Positions 25,183 to 35,844 of a stretch of 60,000 nucleotides of DNA are shown here, piece by piece. This DNA comes from Apostichopus japonicus. Taxonomy: Eukaryota > Echinodermata > Holothuroidea > Aspidochirotida > Stichopodidae. The notes under the pieces were generated by a model. It ran no database searches. It was not told the origin of the DNA and worked only from the letters and a program-made list of their open reading frames with translations. Location of the stretch: assembly GCF_037975245.1 (NCBI RefSeq), contig NC_092574.1:15665213-15725212 (forward strand). The letters are read 5' to 3'. The position numbers and the translations under genes are program-made. The number at the start of each line of letters is the position of its first letter. The stretch's first letter is position 1.

Positions 25183-27339
25183 CTCACTTTTTTATGACCC
25201 TGTTAAAGTGGCTTAATTCTTCCCTAACTTAGAACTGCAATTTATAAACTTCTCTGACTGAACCATATTTCCTTTCCTCCTCACAGGGGAGGGGGAGAAG
25301 CGATTTTCTTTGGATGGAAAATTGTCAGTCTCCCTTATTTCCTTGTGAAAGACAAGTTGGCAGGACTACTGACATGGTCGGTGGTTATATGAGTGTTGTA
25401 GAAAACGCCAACACATATATTTTAAATAGCTTTTGTTGGAATTTCTGTTCACTTCATAAATTAATTTTCCTACCTTCAGCTCTAATAGACTGTATCTTCA
25501 CACACCGGTGGGTTGCATCCAGTCTAAGACAGTCAGATATGCATGAGAGGATAACCCACTCATCGACTTACGGTAAATCATATCCTTCTTATCTTTCGGC
25601 GTAATCGGTCAAAATTTGTAATATATCAGAAACGAGTCAAGGATATTTTGCAAAGGGGAAGATTTTTTTTCCATATTTTGTCGATAAATATGTTTGTTTA
25701 TCTTAGGTGCAGTGCTGTAAAGCAGTTGTAAACTTAATGTAAATTATGGTGGACTATTGGCAGACAACAGCCATCTTTTCTTTTCCTTTGATTGAACTCC
25801 ATTTGGAAAGATCACAAAATTGCTTCTATTTATTATTTTTTCATTTTTTTGCTGTGGCCTCAGTGCCAACTCAAAGGACAATATAAATTATGTCAAAAAG
25901 CCTAGTCTTTTATTATATCAGGATATAATCAGACTCGAATAAGGTTGGCTTTAGAATCAGTCATTTGCTTCCAGCTATAGCTCGATACAATAATAATACT
26001 CTGGTTTCTATTGTCATTAACAGGTATATTTGCAATGTTTTCAGTTATAGTTTTGCTGGGCTTTTTTTGGGGTTGCAAAACGAAAATGATTTGAGTTTAA
26101 TAGTAATCTCCATATTTGTCAAAAAAAAACGAAAAAAAAAACGAAAGAAGAGAAAACAAGCCAAGTTTCTCTTCGTTGGGTGGTTGAGTGTAAGAGGGTT
26201 GAGCCTGTATGTGAAGTGCAGTCATATTGAAACCACACGTTTGAATACCAGTAACAGTCTCTCTGGCGGTTGATTTGCAGCTTGGCGGCAAGAGGAAGAG
26301 GTCAGCTCCCTGGTTTTGCGATTAATAGAGCAACCGTCCAGTCAGCAGCTGTAGCTGTATAGTAGACGAACCTAGCGTGTCCGACAGTGCTGGACACACT
26401 TTCCACTCGGCTACAACTTGAGCTGTGATCTCCATCGAAATAACAAGCGACATGGGGTTGACATGGGACATTGGAAACGTTGTAAAGAATAACACAAGAC
26501 ATTGTTTCTGTGAAGTTAATAATTAATCAATATTCATTCTCATTTCGACAATCACACTTTTTCCCCCCATCTGTACTTACTAGCTGCACAGATGCTGTGT
26601 ATGGTGTTATTAGTGGACCTACCCCGACAAGGTTTTCTTAAATCTACCTTGTCCAGAACCAAATATAAAATTTGTTTCTGTTTAGGAAAGTGGTGAAAGT
26701 TTCCAGACTTTGTCTTAAGTTATGTTGACATCAAATGACAATTGTCCTCCACTAATTTCAATAAACTTCTTGTACTCACCAAGTTCGAAAAAAGACACGC
26801 CATTACCATCATGAAAATTTGAACAAATTCGATGGCAGCATCATTTCATGTTTAATATAGTACTTTACAAAGATGTGGGTAGGATATCAATTACTTTCCT
26901 ACAGGTTGACATCAGCTGATTCAGTACTGTGTTTTATGATAAGACATGAAACACCTCGATCGTTAATCATAATTTAATTTAAACAATCTGACTCTATCAG
27001 CAGTAGTAATGTTTTTTAGGAAAGATAGGCATCACACCTTCGTCAGTGCTAGCAAAAACGATAAGTCGGGGAACTTTGCTTAGTTCAGTCAAGGAAACCA
27101 AGACCCCCTTTCTGTGGGCCTCTGATTCCCCTTAGACATGGATGCAGGGGGAGTGCTGTTCACAGGATTTATATGGAAAGGGTTGCCGGGGGGGGGCGGG
27201 GATCACAAATTTGCCACATTCGCTCATGCCAAGATAATTCGTCGTTGCATGAACGACAATGCAGCAGTCTCACCTTATGTACAGAGTATGTTCAAATGTA
27301 TATTTGTAAAGCTGTGCACAGGCTGCACAGTACATATAT
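25183..27339. other. No gene seen
   Basis: It contains an A-rich tract at 26120-26155 and a G-run at 27188-27200, but no protein-like frame of useful length and no recognised element. The short open frames have low-complexity or random composition. Confidence 0.45.
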
Positions 27340-27474
27340 GACCAGCGCGTCAGTGTGAAATATTACCAATAAATCATAACTAATAGTAAATAAACACTTC
27401 ACAGTACAATATTCGACCAGCACGTCAGTGTGAAATATTACCAATAAATCATAACATATAGTAAATAAACCCCT
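27340..27474. repeat. 75-bp direct repeat, two copies
   Basis: The copies start gaccagcgcgtcagtgtgaa and gaccagcacgtcagtgtgaa and share accaataaatcataac and tagtaaataaac. Confidence 0.8.
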
Positions 27475-27616
27475 CATTTGATCGATTAATGAATGATATT
27501 CAACATCATAACATAATTCAACATCATAACATAATTTCGGTATGGATGTTCAAAAGTAACTTTTGCGGCAAGCACAATTATTGCATAGGCCTGTGTTGCT
27601 GTGTATAGGTACTATC

Positions 27617-28687
27617 CAGGCGCGGCGGAACGGAAAAATTATTGGGGGGGCTAATGTGTGGAGACTATCTAAGGGGAGCGCCACCATCGGTTGGCGCGGA
27701 GCGTACAAGAAAATTTTGGGTTTTTTGAAAGCCACAGATGGCCGGAAACGGCACTTCCCGAGTGTTTTATGCTGCGAATACCTAGCCCTAAAATATGGGT
27801 CTCAAGCCTGCAATTTCTCAGATTGCACGTAAAAAAGTCTGTAAAAACATTGTAATTTGTATATTCGATGGTGTTTTAAGAGAGTAGCTATTACTCGCAG
27901 TGTACTCGCAAAGACGTTTTTGAGTGTAGTAAGGGCAGTGGCGGAGCTAGGGGTATTGGTCAGGGGGCAGGAATGGTCTGTAGGGCGCTTTCGACACTAT
28001 CTAAGCGGAGCGCCACCACAGGTTGGCGCGGAGCGTACAGAAAATTTTTGAGTAAAGATACTCCCTAGATTGCAGGAAATGACCCTTTCCGGGCCTTGTT
28101 AATTTGCAGATAAACGGAGAATAAATAGGTTTCGTCGCCATTTTGTCCGAAAATTACACCAACAGAATATGACAAATGTCAATAGGTATATGAGAGCACA
28201 ATAAAATAGTCAATAATCGCGAATAAGTGAAAAGTAGTGAAAAGCTGAAAAGGGCGCCAGCAGTCCATTTGAGTCCGTCAGGGGGGGGGGGCATCTGCCC
28301 CCTGACTGTATATATGGACGCTCCGCCACTACGTAAGGGGATGTTGGACAACTGGCTGAAATGAGGCAAGTCATTGGCCTAAGACGAAGTTGTGTTACGC
28401 TTACCGGTACTCACACTCACTGCTTCCACTTTTCATGGGGCGTGAAGACGCGGTTGGGGTGACAATGTGGTCTATAGCCAGGGGACGGGCCGAGGGTCCC
28501 CCAGCAATTACTAAAATTATCACACCTATATAGTATACGTGTGCATCGGACAGATCGACAAGTATGCATTGAAAAATGGGCAGATGCACGTTTCGGAGCC
28601 TTGGTAAATATTGGGGGGGCTTATCATGCATTTGCCCCCTCAACTTTTTCATTGGGGGGCTGAGCCCCCCCGGTTCCGCTGCCACTG
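27617..28687. mobile_element. hAT-type element with a second one nested inside
   Basis: The outer ends are CAGGCGCGGCGGAACGG and CCGGTTCCGCTGCCACTG (imperfect inverted repeat), flanked by a perfect 8-bp duplication GTACTATC at 27609-27616 and 28688-28695. Span is 1071 bp including a 396-bp insert at 27936-28331. No transposase is seen. The shared subterminal module begins about 50 bp from the left end. Confidence 0.87.
27936..28331. mobile_element. Nested hAT-type element, 396 bp
   Basis: The ends are CAGTGGCGGAGC and GCTCCGCCACTA (last base changed). The flanks are AGTAAGGG (27928-27935) and CGTAAGGG (28332-28339), an 8-bp target duplication with one mismatch. It sits wholly inside the 27617-28687 element, so it inserted later. 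It carries its own copy of the shared module about 60 bp from its left end. Confidence 0.85.
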
Positions 28688-28695
28688 GTACTATC

Positions 28696-29561
28696 TATGG
28701 TGCAATTCTGAATTCATACAGGCATTGTGTTAAGAAATGTGCACATTTTTAAGAGTGTAATTGAAGTCGTGGTTCTGGTAAGTTACCGGAAAAAAGGTTC
28801 AATCTGTGTGTGAGGGGTGGTGGTGAGAAGAAAATTTGAAGAGCAGTGGAACATGTGAAGTGGCAATGCACAACTTCTCTTCAAAACGCTGTCGACAAAA
28901 TGGACCCTGTGCATTCTGTACCACAGTACCACGAATTGTACCGTAATATTGTTCAACATAACACAGCTCTTTAACACTGGTTACTTATATTTTACCTAAA
29001 ACCTCCACAAAAGTAGACTCATTAAATAACGAAGCCGCAATTTTTCATCACAAAAAAAAACGTACGTTTGTTAACAAACTAGTTTAAAAGGTTGTTATTT
29101 TTAGGTATTCACAAATTGGAGAACGAAGTATATTAATCATTATATAATAAAGTCGAAAAACTATGACACGCATTTGAAGTTCCAAAGTTTATCGTGGTAT
29201 CAAATTATACTGATGTAAACAACATCTGCCTACCAAATACCAGTTTGCATATTGTGTGTGTGTGTATCGATATGTTACTCTTCTTTGGCCCGTGTAAAGA
29301 CTGCTTGTATTAACCCATAGCGACTTATCAATACATTTTGAATTGTCAATATAATACAGTCTAAATATGTTTCAATGTATGGGAAAGTGGGGCACAGTCG
29401 ATCAGATTTGTTTTCAGGTGCAAATTAAAGACCTTTCCTTGATATATATATTTCTAAACTATATATTTCTAAACTATATATAAGATATGAATAACCGCTA
29501 GGCTGTGGACCCTGTTTGTATGCTCAGAGGGTTCGAAACCGGTCAGGATGGTCGTTATTCC
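28696..29561. other. No gene seen
   Basis: AT-rich sequence with short TA and TG runs and no protein-like frame. A B-box-like GGGTTCGAAACC near 29530 lies just before the next element but has no accompanying A box. Confidence 0.45.
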
Positions 29562-29569
29562 AATGTAGG

Positions 29570-30283
29570 CAGGGGCGTAGCGAAGGGGTTTTTGTTGGGG
29601 GGGTGTGGAGAATTTGATTTGCCGACGGATCTGGAAGTGGTGACTGAAATGGGGGAGGGGTCTAATTGGCAATTTTTTAGTTTTGAAACGTCCTTAAATG
29701 CAATCTGGTGCATATTTTAAGTCAAATTTGATTTGCCGACGGATCTGGAAGTGGTGACCGAAATGGGGGAGGGGTCTAAGGGGAGGGGGTGTCCCCCTCC
29801 CCTTTGGCAATTTTTAAGGTTTGAAACGTCCTTAGATGCAATCTGGTGCATATTTTAAGTCAAATTTGATTTGCCGACGGATCTGGAAGTGGTGACTGAA
29901 ATGGGGGAGGGGTCTAATTTTTAGTTTTGAAACGTCCTTAGATGCAATCTGATGTATATTTTATGTCAAATTTGATTTGCCGACGGATCTGGAAGTGGTG
30001 ACTGAAATGGAGGAGGGGTCTAAGGGGAGGGGGTGTACCCCTCCCCTTTGGAAATTTTTTAGTTTTGAAACGTCCTTAGATGCAATCTGGTGCATATTTT
30101 AAGTCAAATTTGGCACGGAAGAAGCTCCCGTTCTCCTTTTTCTATTCAGCTTTCCTTCTTTCTTCCCCTTCCGCCCTCTTCACCTTTTCTCCTTTTGCCG
30201 ACAGACCCAAAATTTGCCGACAGCGACCAAATTATTGGGGGGTGTGACACCCCCCCACACCCCCCCCTCTCGCTACGCCCCTG
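29570..30283. mobile_element. hAT-type element with internal tandem units, copy 1 (714 bp)
   Basis: The ends are CAGGGGCGTAGCGA and TCTCGCTACGCCCCTG, flanked by a perfect 8-bp AATGTAGG (29562-29569 and 30284-30291). The interior is four variants of a 107-139-bp unit containing gatttgccgacggatctgga, aaatgggggaggggtctaa and gaaacgtccttagatgcaat. The right subterminal part is pyrimidine-rich and poly-C. No transposase. A near-identical longer copy lies at 42502. Confidence 0.92.
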
Positions 30284-30583
30284 AATGTAGGCGTTTGTCA
30301 CCTGTAAGTACGAACAATACTAGTTCTGTTTTTGATGACATATTTGCCTTACTCTAGAGATCAAACATGATGCTAACCAACTCGAATTCATTTGTGATTC
30401 CTAATGCCTGATCTCTGTTGAATGAAATGGGGGTAAACGACAAAGGCAAATGCGCCCCCCCCCCCCCCGTCGGCAGATGTTAATTTGCCCACCTGTATTG
30501 CACTCTTTCTGCGATCACTCTGTGTTGTCCCACATTTTGCACAGTTGTACAATTTGTAATTTCACCATTGGCATTATAGATAT

Positions 30584-31375
30584 CATGGGCGTCAACAGGT
30601 GGGGGACGGGGGGGGGGACATGTCCCCCCACTTTCAAAAGTGGAGGGGATATCATATCATTTGCCCCCCCCCCACTTTTCAGAGCAGTTATTAAAAAAAT
30701 CACATGCATATGCGCGATTTTCTATCACAATTGCTGAGCTGATTCAAGTAGAATCTAACTTAAGAATCATTATCAATAAATTGCACTGGAAATTAGAACA
30801 GTGCTTGGCCCTTTATCCCCCTTCCTCCGATATTCACCCTCCCCGCTTCGTCCGAGACCTCTGATAAAAGTTTGTGCGATGTTTGAACGATGTTTTAGAG
30901 TGTTTTGTGGAAGCACCCCTTCTCGCCAGAAATGGAATTCCCCTTGCTCTACACTGTGAATCAGAGAAAACGACGCATTTCAACTTGAAAACAAGTCGAA
31001 GACCCCACCAGGAAGGTAATATCATATATTTTAGGCCTTACAGACAGTATTCTGCCTGTATGCAGGGTATTATATGATACCAAACTACCGAAAATATTTC
31101 GTTTGAGATGGACGCTGTGTAATTCGTTTCCCTTGGTGTCAGAACGGCATCTTTCTACCAGTACTTTCTGTCGGAATTTAGTTTTGTGAGACAAAATTTC
31201 TCCTCACAGATCTGGTTCTGATATAACTAAAAACGACTCAGGAAGGCCGTCTCCTGCGATCTAGGGGGTCTTATGTACCCAAAATTTTCTGGTACGCTAC
31301 AATTTTCTGGTGGCGCTCCGCTTAGATAGTATAGTGTCCCCCCCCCCCACTTTCTGAAACCTGCTGACGCCCATG
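30584..31375. mobile_element. hAT-type element, 792 bp
   Basis: The ends are CATGGGCGTCAACAGG and CCTGCTGACGCCCATG, flanked by a perfect 8-bp ATAGATAT (30576-30583 and 31376-31383). Homopolymeric G and C tracts lie just inside both ends. The shared module lies in inverse orientation and ends about 42 bp from the right end. There is no transposase frame. Confidence 0.88.
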
Positions 31376-31383
31376 ATAGATAT

Positions 31384-31853
31384 CCGACGAACCAAAATTT
31401 TCCTCTTCAATGCGGTCTGCAAGTTGTCGATATAGAATGCATTCACATTATGCCAATAAGCTTGTTGCTCTAGACAAACTTGTCGCCTCAGGTCGGCGCA
31501 ACGATTAATCTGGAAAATTTACTTTTGATAAGGAAAAGCAAAACAAAAATACTCATCATTTCCAGGAACTGTATGCACTGTAGTAATTCTGTGGGTTATA
31601 TGCTCTGTTGTATAGATAAAGTAGATGCCGCTACAAATAGATTATTTTTTCTATAATTTTTTTAGTTATTTCGTGTGATTCACTGTGCCCCGTGATCAAG
31701 CGTGTCCCACTTCCCCCATACTACGTACCATCCCACTAACGAGAATATGTTGCAAATTGCAATAGGTCACACTCGAAGTATCCTATATTGATATCTCTTT
31801 AGTGACGTTAAATTCCACTGCACAAAGCGGGTGAACCATGAAGGATACTGCTG
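31384..31853. other. No gene seen
   Basis: Ordinary AT-rich sequence between repeats, with no protein-like frame or repeat unit recognised. Confidence 0.4.
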
Positions 31854-31859
31854 CTACTA

Positions 31860-32012
31860 TGGAACGCGAAAAGGGAAAACTTTCGTTGTCTAAACAAAGT
31901 TTGTTGTTGTCTAAACTTAAGTTGTTGCTGCTGTTTTACCACGTCGTTGCTCTAACCCACGTTAATTCCGTTGTCTAAACACACGTCGTTGTCTAAACTT
32001 ACGTTGTTGCTA
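31860..32012. repeat. GTTGTCTAAAC minisatellite, antisense copy
   Basis: Imperfect ~18-bp units (cgttgtctaaacttacgttg and variants), preceded at 31859 by atggaacgcgaaaaggg. It is the same family, in opposite orientation, as 37060-37375. Confidence 0.75.
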
Positions 32013-32643
32013 TCGGCGGTGTTCAAAATTGCGTAATGTAAACCAGAATGCAAAATGCATTGAGGTTTCGATGACATTAGTACACTAGAAAGTTCTGCTT
32101 GTTAGTATAAGCAGAACTAGCTCTTACTATAGAAATGGCACGAACCAACATTTTGACAATAACACTATGGCATGATAAACACAGGTCAGTCTACTGTACG
32201 TGGCTATACACATCTCCACCAAAAACAATAGGGGTCTTGGAGGTCCAAGTCCATTGGAGTCACCAGACGCAAAAATGTGGAAACCTTGTTTTATAAGCTA
32301 CCGTATCTCCCACCGCCAGCCTATCAGATAACATACATATGCACGCTGTGAATGTCGGAAATCAAGTACAAGGAGTGTCTAGACAAAGCACCAGCATAAA
32401 AATACTGCACCTTTAAACTGATTTCATTGACCCCCTTCAACAATGTGTAGAGATAATCCTGGAATGTCGGAAATCAAGTAAAACGAGTCTCGAGATAAAA
32501 TGCCAGCATGATTTATTTGAACCATTAAATGATGTCTGGATATGTTGTGAATGATGTCGGCAGTCAAGTAAAACGAGTGACACTAATATTACTAGAGACA
32601 AAAGTTTTCGTCCCGATCGAACACCAATTGCGTTTATTATATG
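32013..32643. other. No gene; short diverged direct repeats
   Basis: Phrases such as gaatgtcggaaatcaagtac recur near 32351, 32462 and 32549 with ~100-bp spacing, suggesting an old, diverged tandem repeat. Nothing coding is seen. Confidence 0.45.
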
Positions 32644-32762
32644 CAGTGGCGTAGGAAGGTACTTTTGAGTGGGGGGGGGGGGCTGAAGACTGATGGCCGG
32701 CCTGGGGGAGGGGCCGTCTAAGGGGAGGGGGTGTCCCCAGCCCCCCGGTTCCTACGCCCTTG
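32644..32762. mobile_element. hAT-type deletion derivative, 119 bp
   Basis: The ends are CAGTGGCGTAGGAAGG and GGTTCCTACGCCCTTG, flanked by a perfect 8-bp ATTATATG (32636-32643 and 32763-32770). Both ends match the 363-bp element at 24408 in inverse orientation (shared ctgaagactgatggccggcc), with most of the interior missing. Confidence 0.9.
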
Positions 32763-32962
32763 ATTATATGACATTTTACTTCTATTAGGGTAGTTGTAAA
32801 GATGCGATCTTATCACTGCCTGTACTTTGTGAATGCTCTACACAATATATATGGCGGATGTCATCCAGTGCCCTAGCTTCGCTGTTTTACAGGGGCCGCC
32901 GGCCGACCTTCATTTCGCCTGCCCTGCCACTCTTTCCTCCTCGCCAACTCCGTATATAGTAC

Positions 32963-33206
32963 CAGGCGCGTATCCAGGGGGGCGTTGGGGGTGCGCCCCC
33001 CTGGTAAGAAAAAGAGGAGAGAAGAAAAAAGGAAAAAAGAGTGGAAAAAAAAGAAAAAAGAGGGGAGGAGAGGAAGGAAGGGAAAAGAAAAAGAAGGAGA
33101 GAAAAAGAAGGGAGTAGAAGAAATACGCCAAGACACCTGGAAGAGAAAGAGGAACAGTGACATCATTACAGCGCTGAACCCTATTATATACACATGGCCT
33201 GGTAGC
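32963..33206. mobile_element. Possible hAT-type left end with purine-rich tract
   Basis: Starts CAGGCGCGTATCCAGG, then a G/C-rich hairpin (gcgccccctgg) and about 120 bases of almost pure A/G. The start resembles hAT termini here, but no partner end or matching 8-bp duplication was found. The long Lys/Glu/Arg frame, and the Phe/Ser frame on the other strand, are products of base composition. Confidence 0.4.
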
Positions 33207-33514
33207 CAGTGACGGATGGAGAATTTCGGAAGGGGCGTGCTCCTCACCCTACCCCTTACACCGACAACTCCATTTTTGACGTTTCCATTTTTCCTCTCTC
33301 ACTAATGTATCTATATATATATATACTATATATGGTCTATCATAACGCGTGTGTGTATGGACGCCTTAAACAATTGTGCTATGAAACCAACTGTGGCTGG
33401 TCTCGAACTCTACCGAGTCGTCGGGGAACATGACGCATTTCGGGAATGGGGCGACCGCCCCCCCCCCCCGAGCATATTGTTTTTATGATATCGATAGTAA
33501 ATTCGAAATAGAAA

Positions 33515-33655
33515 AAGCTTAGATGCAACTTACAAGGCATGGGAAGTGTCATTTCCAGCGATCTGGGAGGCATTTTCGGCCAAAATTTTCTTGTACGCTT
33601 CGCGCCAACTTGTGGTGGCGCTACGCTTAGATAGTTTGCCTACAGGCTCCGCCCC
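33515..33655. mobile_element. hAT-type element, part left of an insertion
   Basis: Carries the shared module in inverse orientation (agtgtcatttccagcgatct at 33545, then gtggcgctacgcttagatag ending near 33640) followed by ggctccgcccc. The copy stops at 33655, where the AGATATCT array starts, and appears to resume at 34570. Confidence 0.6.
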
Positions 33656-34569
33656 TATGGAAAGCCATTTTAACATTTAATCGGGAATTTCAGATATCTT
33701 AAATTGTTTCTTATTTTAGATATCTAAAATTCTATTTCAGATATCTAAAATTAAATTCGAGATATCTTAAATTTAATTCGAGATATCTGAAATTTTATTT
33801 CAGATATCTGAAATTGAATTCGAGATATCTAAAATAGATTTCGAGATATCTGAAATTCTAATTCAGATATCTGAATTTGAATTTGAGATATCTGAAATTG
33901 AATTCGAGATATCCGAAATTGAATTCGAGATATCTGAAATTCTATTTCAGATATCTGAAATTGAATTCGAGATATCTGACATTGAATTCGAGATATCTGA
34001 AATTGAATTCAAGATATCTGCAAATCTAATTCGAGATATCTGAAATTGAATTCGAGATATCTGCAATTGAATTCCAGATATCTGTAATGTAAATGCAGAA
34101 ATTCCCGATTAAATGTTAAAATGGCACGTATGGAAAGCCATTTTAACATTTAATCAGGTATTTTCAGATATCTGTAATTGAATTCGAGATATCTGAAATT
34201 CTATTTCAGATATCTGAAATTGAATTCGAGATATCTGAAATTCTATTTCAGATATCCGAAATTGAATTCAAGATATCCGAAACTGAATTCGAGATATCTG
34301 AAATTGAATTCGAGATATCTGAAATTGAATTCGAGATATCTGAAATAGAATTCGAGATATCTGAAAATGAATTCGAGATATCTCGAATTCAATTTCAGAT
34401 ATCTGAAATTCCCTTGTATTTCGAGATATCTGAAATTGATTTTAAGATATCTGCAATTATTTGTAGATATCTTGAATAAATTGGAGATATCTGTAATTTA
34501 ATTTGAGATATCTGAAATTATTTCGAGATATCTGAAATTCCTTATTAAATGTTAAAACGGCTTTCCATA
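33656..34569. repeat. AGATATCT palindrome array in inverted-repeat flanks
   Basis: Some 40 copies of a ~21-bp unit, gaattcgagatatctgaaatt and variants, each with the 8-bp palindrome AGATATCT and often GAATTC. Left flank is TATGGAAAGCCATTTTAAC; right flank is its complement (gttaaaacggctttccata). Around 34101-34150 the flanks recur facing each other, so two such units stand in tandem (33656 to ~34128 and ~34131 to 34569). No coding potential. Confidence 0.88.
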
Positions 34570-34605
34570 CGCCCCTCCCTTGGCAAATAATTCGCTACGC
34601 GCCTG
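34570..34605. mobile_element. hAT-type element right terminus after insertion
   Basis: Reads cgcccctcccttggcaaataa and ends TTCGCTACGCGCCTG at 34605. CGCCCC occurs on both sides of the AGATATCT array (33650-33655 and 34570-34575). Removing the array puts this terminus about 49 bp from the shared module, as in intact relatives. Confidence 0.55.
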
Positions 34606-35689
34606 TTCGAATTTGTAAAGCAAACAGCAGATATCACAATATATCAGTGAGCACGAAAATGGCGTTCCAGGATGAACAGCCTCAAAACTGTCTATGTGTG
34701 TAGTCAAAGGCGAAGGAGCCCAATTTGATTTGGGGAGCTGTAACGACTTGCCCGAAAAATATAACCAACATTTTCGCGCGCTCCGCGCGCGTTCAACATG
34801 TTAAATCATATAAGCAAGCATCGGTTATTACATCGCATGCCATCATGTACCGTACGGTCACTGAAAGTTGCGCAGTATACCGCGGGATGCTCATATAAAC
34901 AACGAATTGTCCTATGTAGATGGAGAAAAAGCATGGAGGTCCAATTATGTCAAAACTCTCTTTTACATAAGGAATGGCGAATTAGTCGGCCAAGCTTAGA
35001 ACTTTATTTTAATTACCGAGGAGATTTTTTAACCTATTCATTCCTTTAGCTACATCATTGCAATGTATTATTCTTTCAGTATAGGTGCCCTAAAAATTCT
35101 CGGCATATTGCCCGAATTTTCAGAAAGAAATATTTCGTTAGCCCCCCCCCCCCCCCCGCCTCCTTGACCTATGTGTGTAGTGTTCGGTTTCGGAAATATC
35201 TGCTATGTTTTTTATTTCCTTCAACGAAGTTTTATAATAGCCGTTATAGGAGGTTTCAATATTTGTTCACCAATAAATTAACTGTGTCTGAATTTTCGAA
35301 AATTTCTGACCAAAATTCTTCATCACACTTCCCTCTACTCGTGCAATTTTGACCGGTCTGTTAGGGGTTGAAGGAGGTTTTTCTATATTGGTTGTCCGTA
35401 GATGAAATTTTGTGCAACATTATGGGTATGTTTTGAAGTGAATTTAATCACGAGAAATGTGAATTTTGAAATTCTGAACAAAAAATGGGCTTAAAACCTT
35501 CAAAAGTGGGGCTGTCGGGTATTGTGGGCCGCGACGTAGAATCACCTACAAAAAGCAATGATCCACAGGGGATGCGATGAGGTCGAACATGATGTGTGAC
35601 CGGTGACAATCTTCAAAAAGGTTATGGATGGGGAAAAAAAAACTATTGGGAAATACTTGGTTCTCAGGCAATAGTGTACATTTGGTTGG
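34606..35689. other. No gene seen
   Basis: Ordinary sequence with a poly-C run at 35141-35157. Short open frames on the + strand (34798-35049, 35164-35352) show no recognisable domain or codon pattern. Confidence 0.4.
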
Positions 35690-35844
35690 TCATTTTCAAG
35701 CCCGAGAAGTGTCATTTCCGGTGATCTGGGGGGTATCAAAACCAGAAATTTTCTTGTGCGCTGCGCGCCAACCGATGGTGGCGCTCCGCTTAGATAGTTA
35801 TTCGCGCCCCCCCCCCGGGTTAGAAAATCCTGGATTCGCCCCTG
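35690..35844. mobile_element. hAT-type element right end
   Basis: Shared module in inverse orientation (agtgtcatttccggtgatct near 35708, cgctccgcttagatagt to ~35799), a poly-C run, then terminal CCTGGATTCGCCCCTG ending at 35844. The left end is not identified. Confidence 0.65.

Noticed and set aside
26030-26100. GLFLGLQNEN reading as a possible missing neurochondrin exon (ELWFLGMQ region)
   Set aside because: The nearest acceptor gives the wrong phase for exon 14 and the surrounding sequence is not similar.
32833-33247. Lys/Glu/Arg-rich (+) and Phe/Ser/Pro-rich (-) frames
   Set aside because: They arise from a purine-rich tract beside hAT-like sequence; no domain and no splice context.
33400-33440. 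tRNA-like B box (GAGTTCGAGACC on -) near 33410, and similar ones near 23540, 29530 and 50625
   Set aside because: No A box, anticodon arm or acceptor stem at the right spacing; at most old SINE traces.
32963-34605. One long hAT element from CAGGCGCGTATCC to GCTACGCGCCTG
   Set aside because: The ends are similar for ~10 bases but the flanking octamers (tatagtac and ttcgaatt) do not match, so these are probably ends of different copies.
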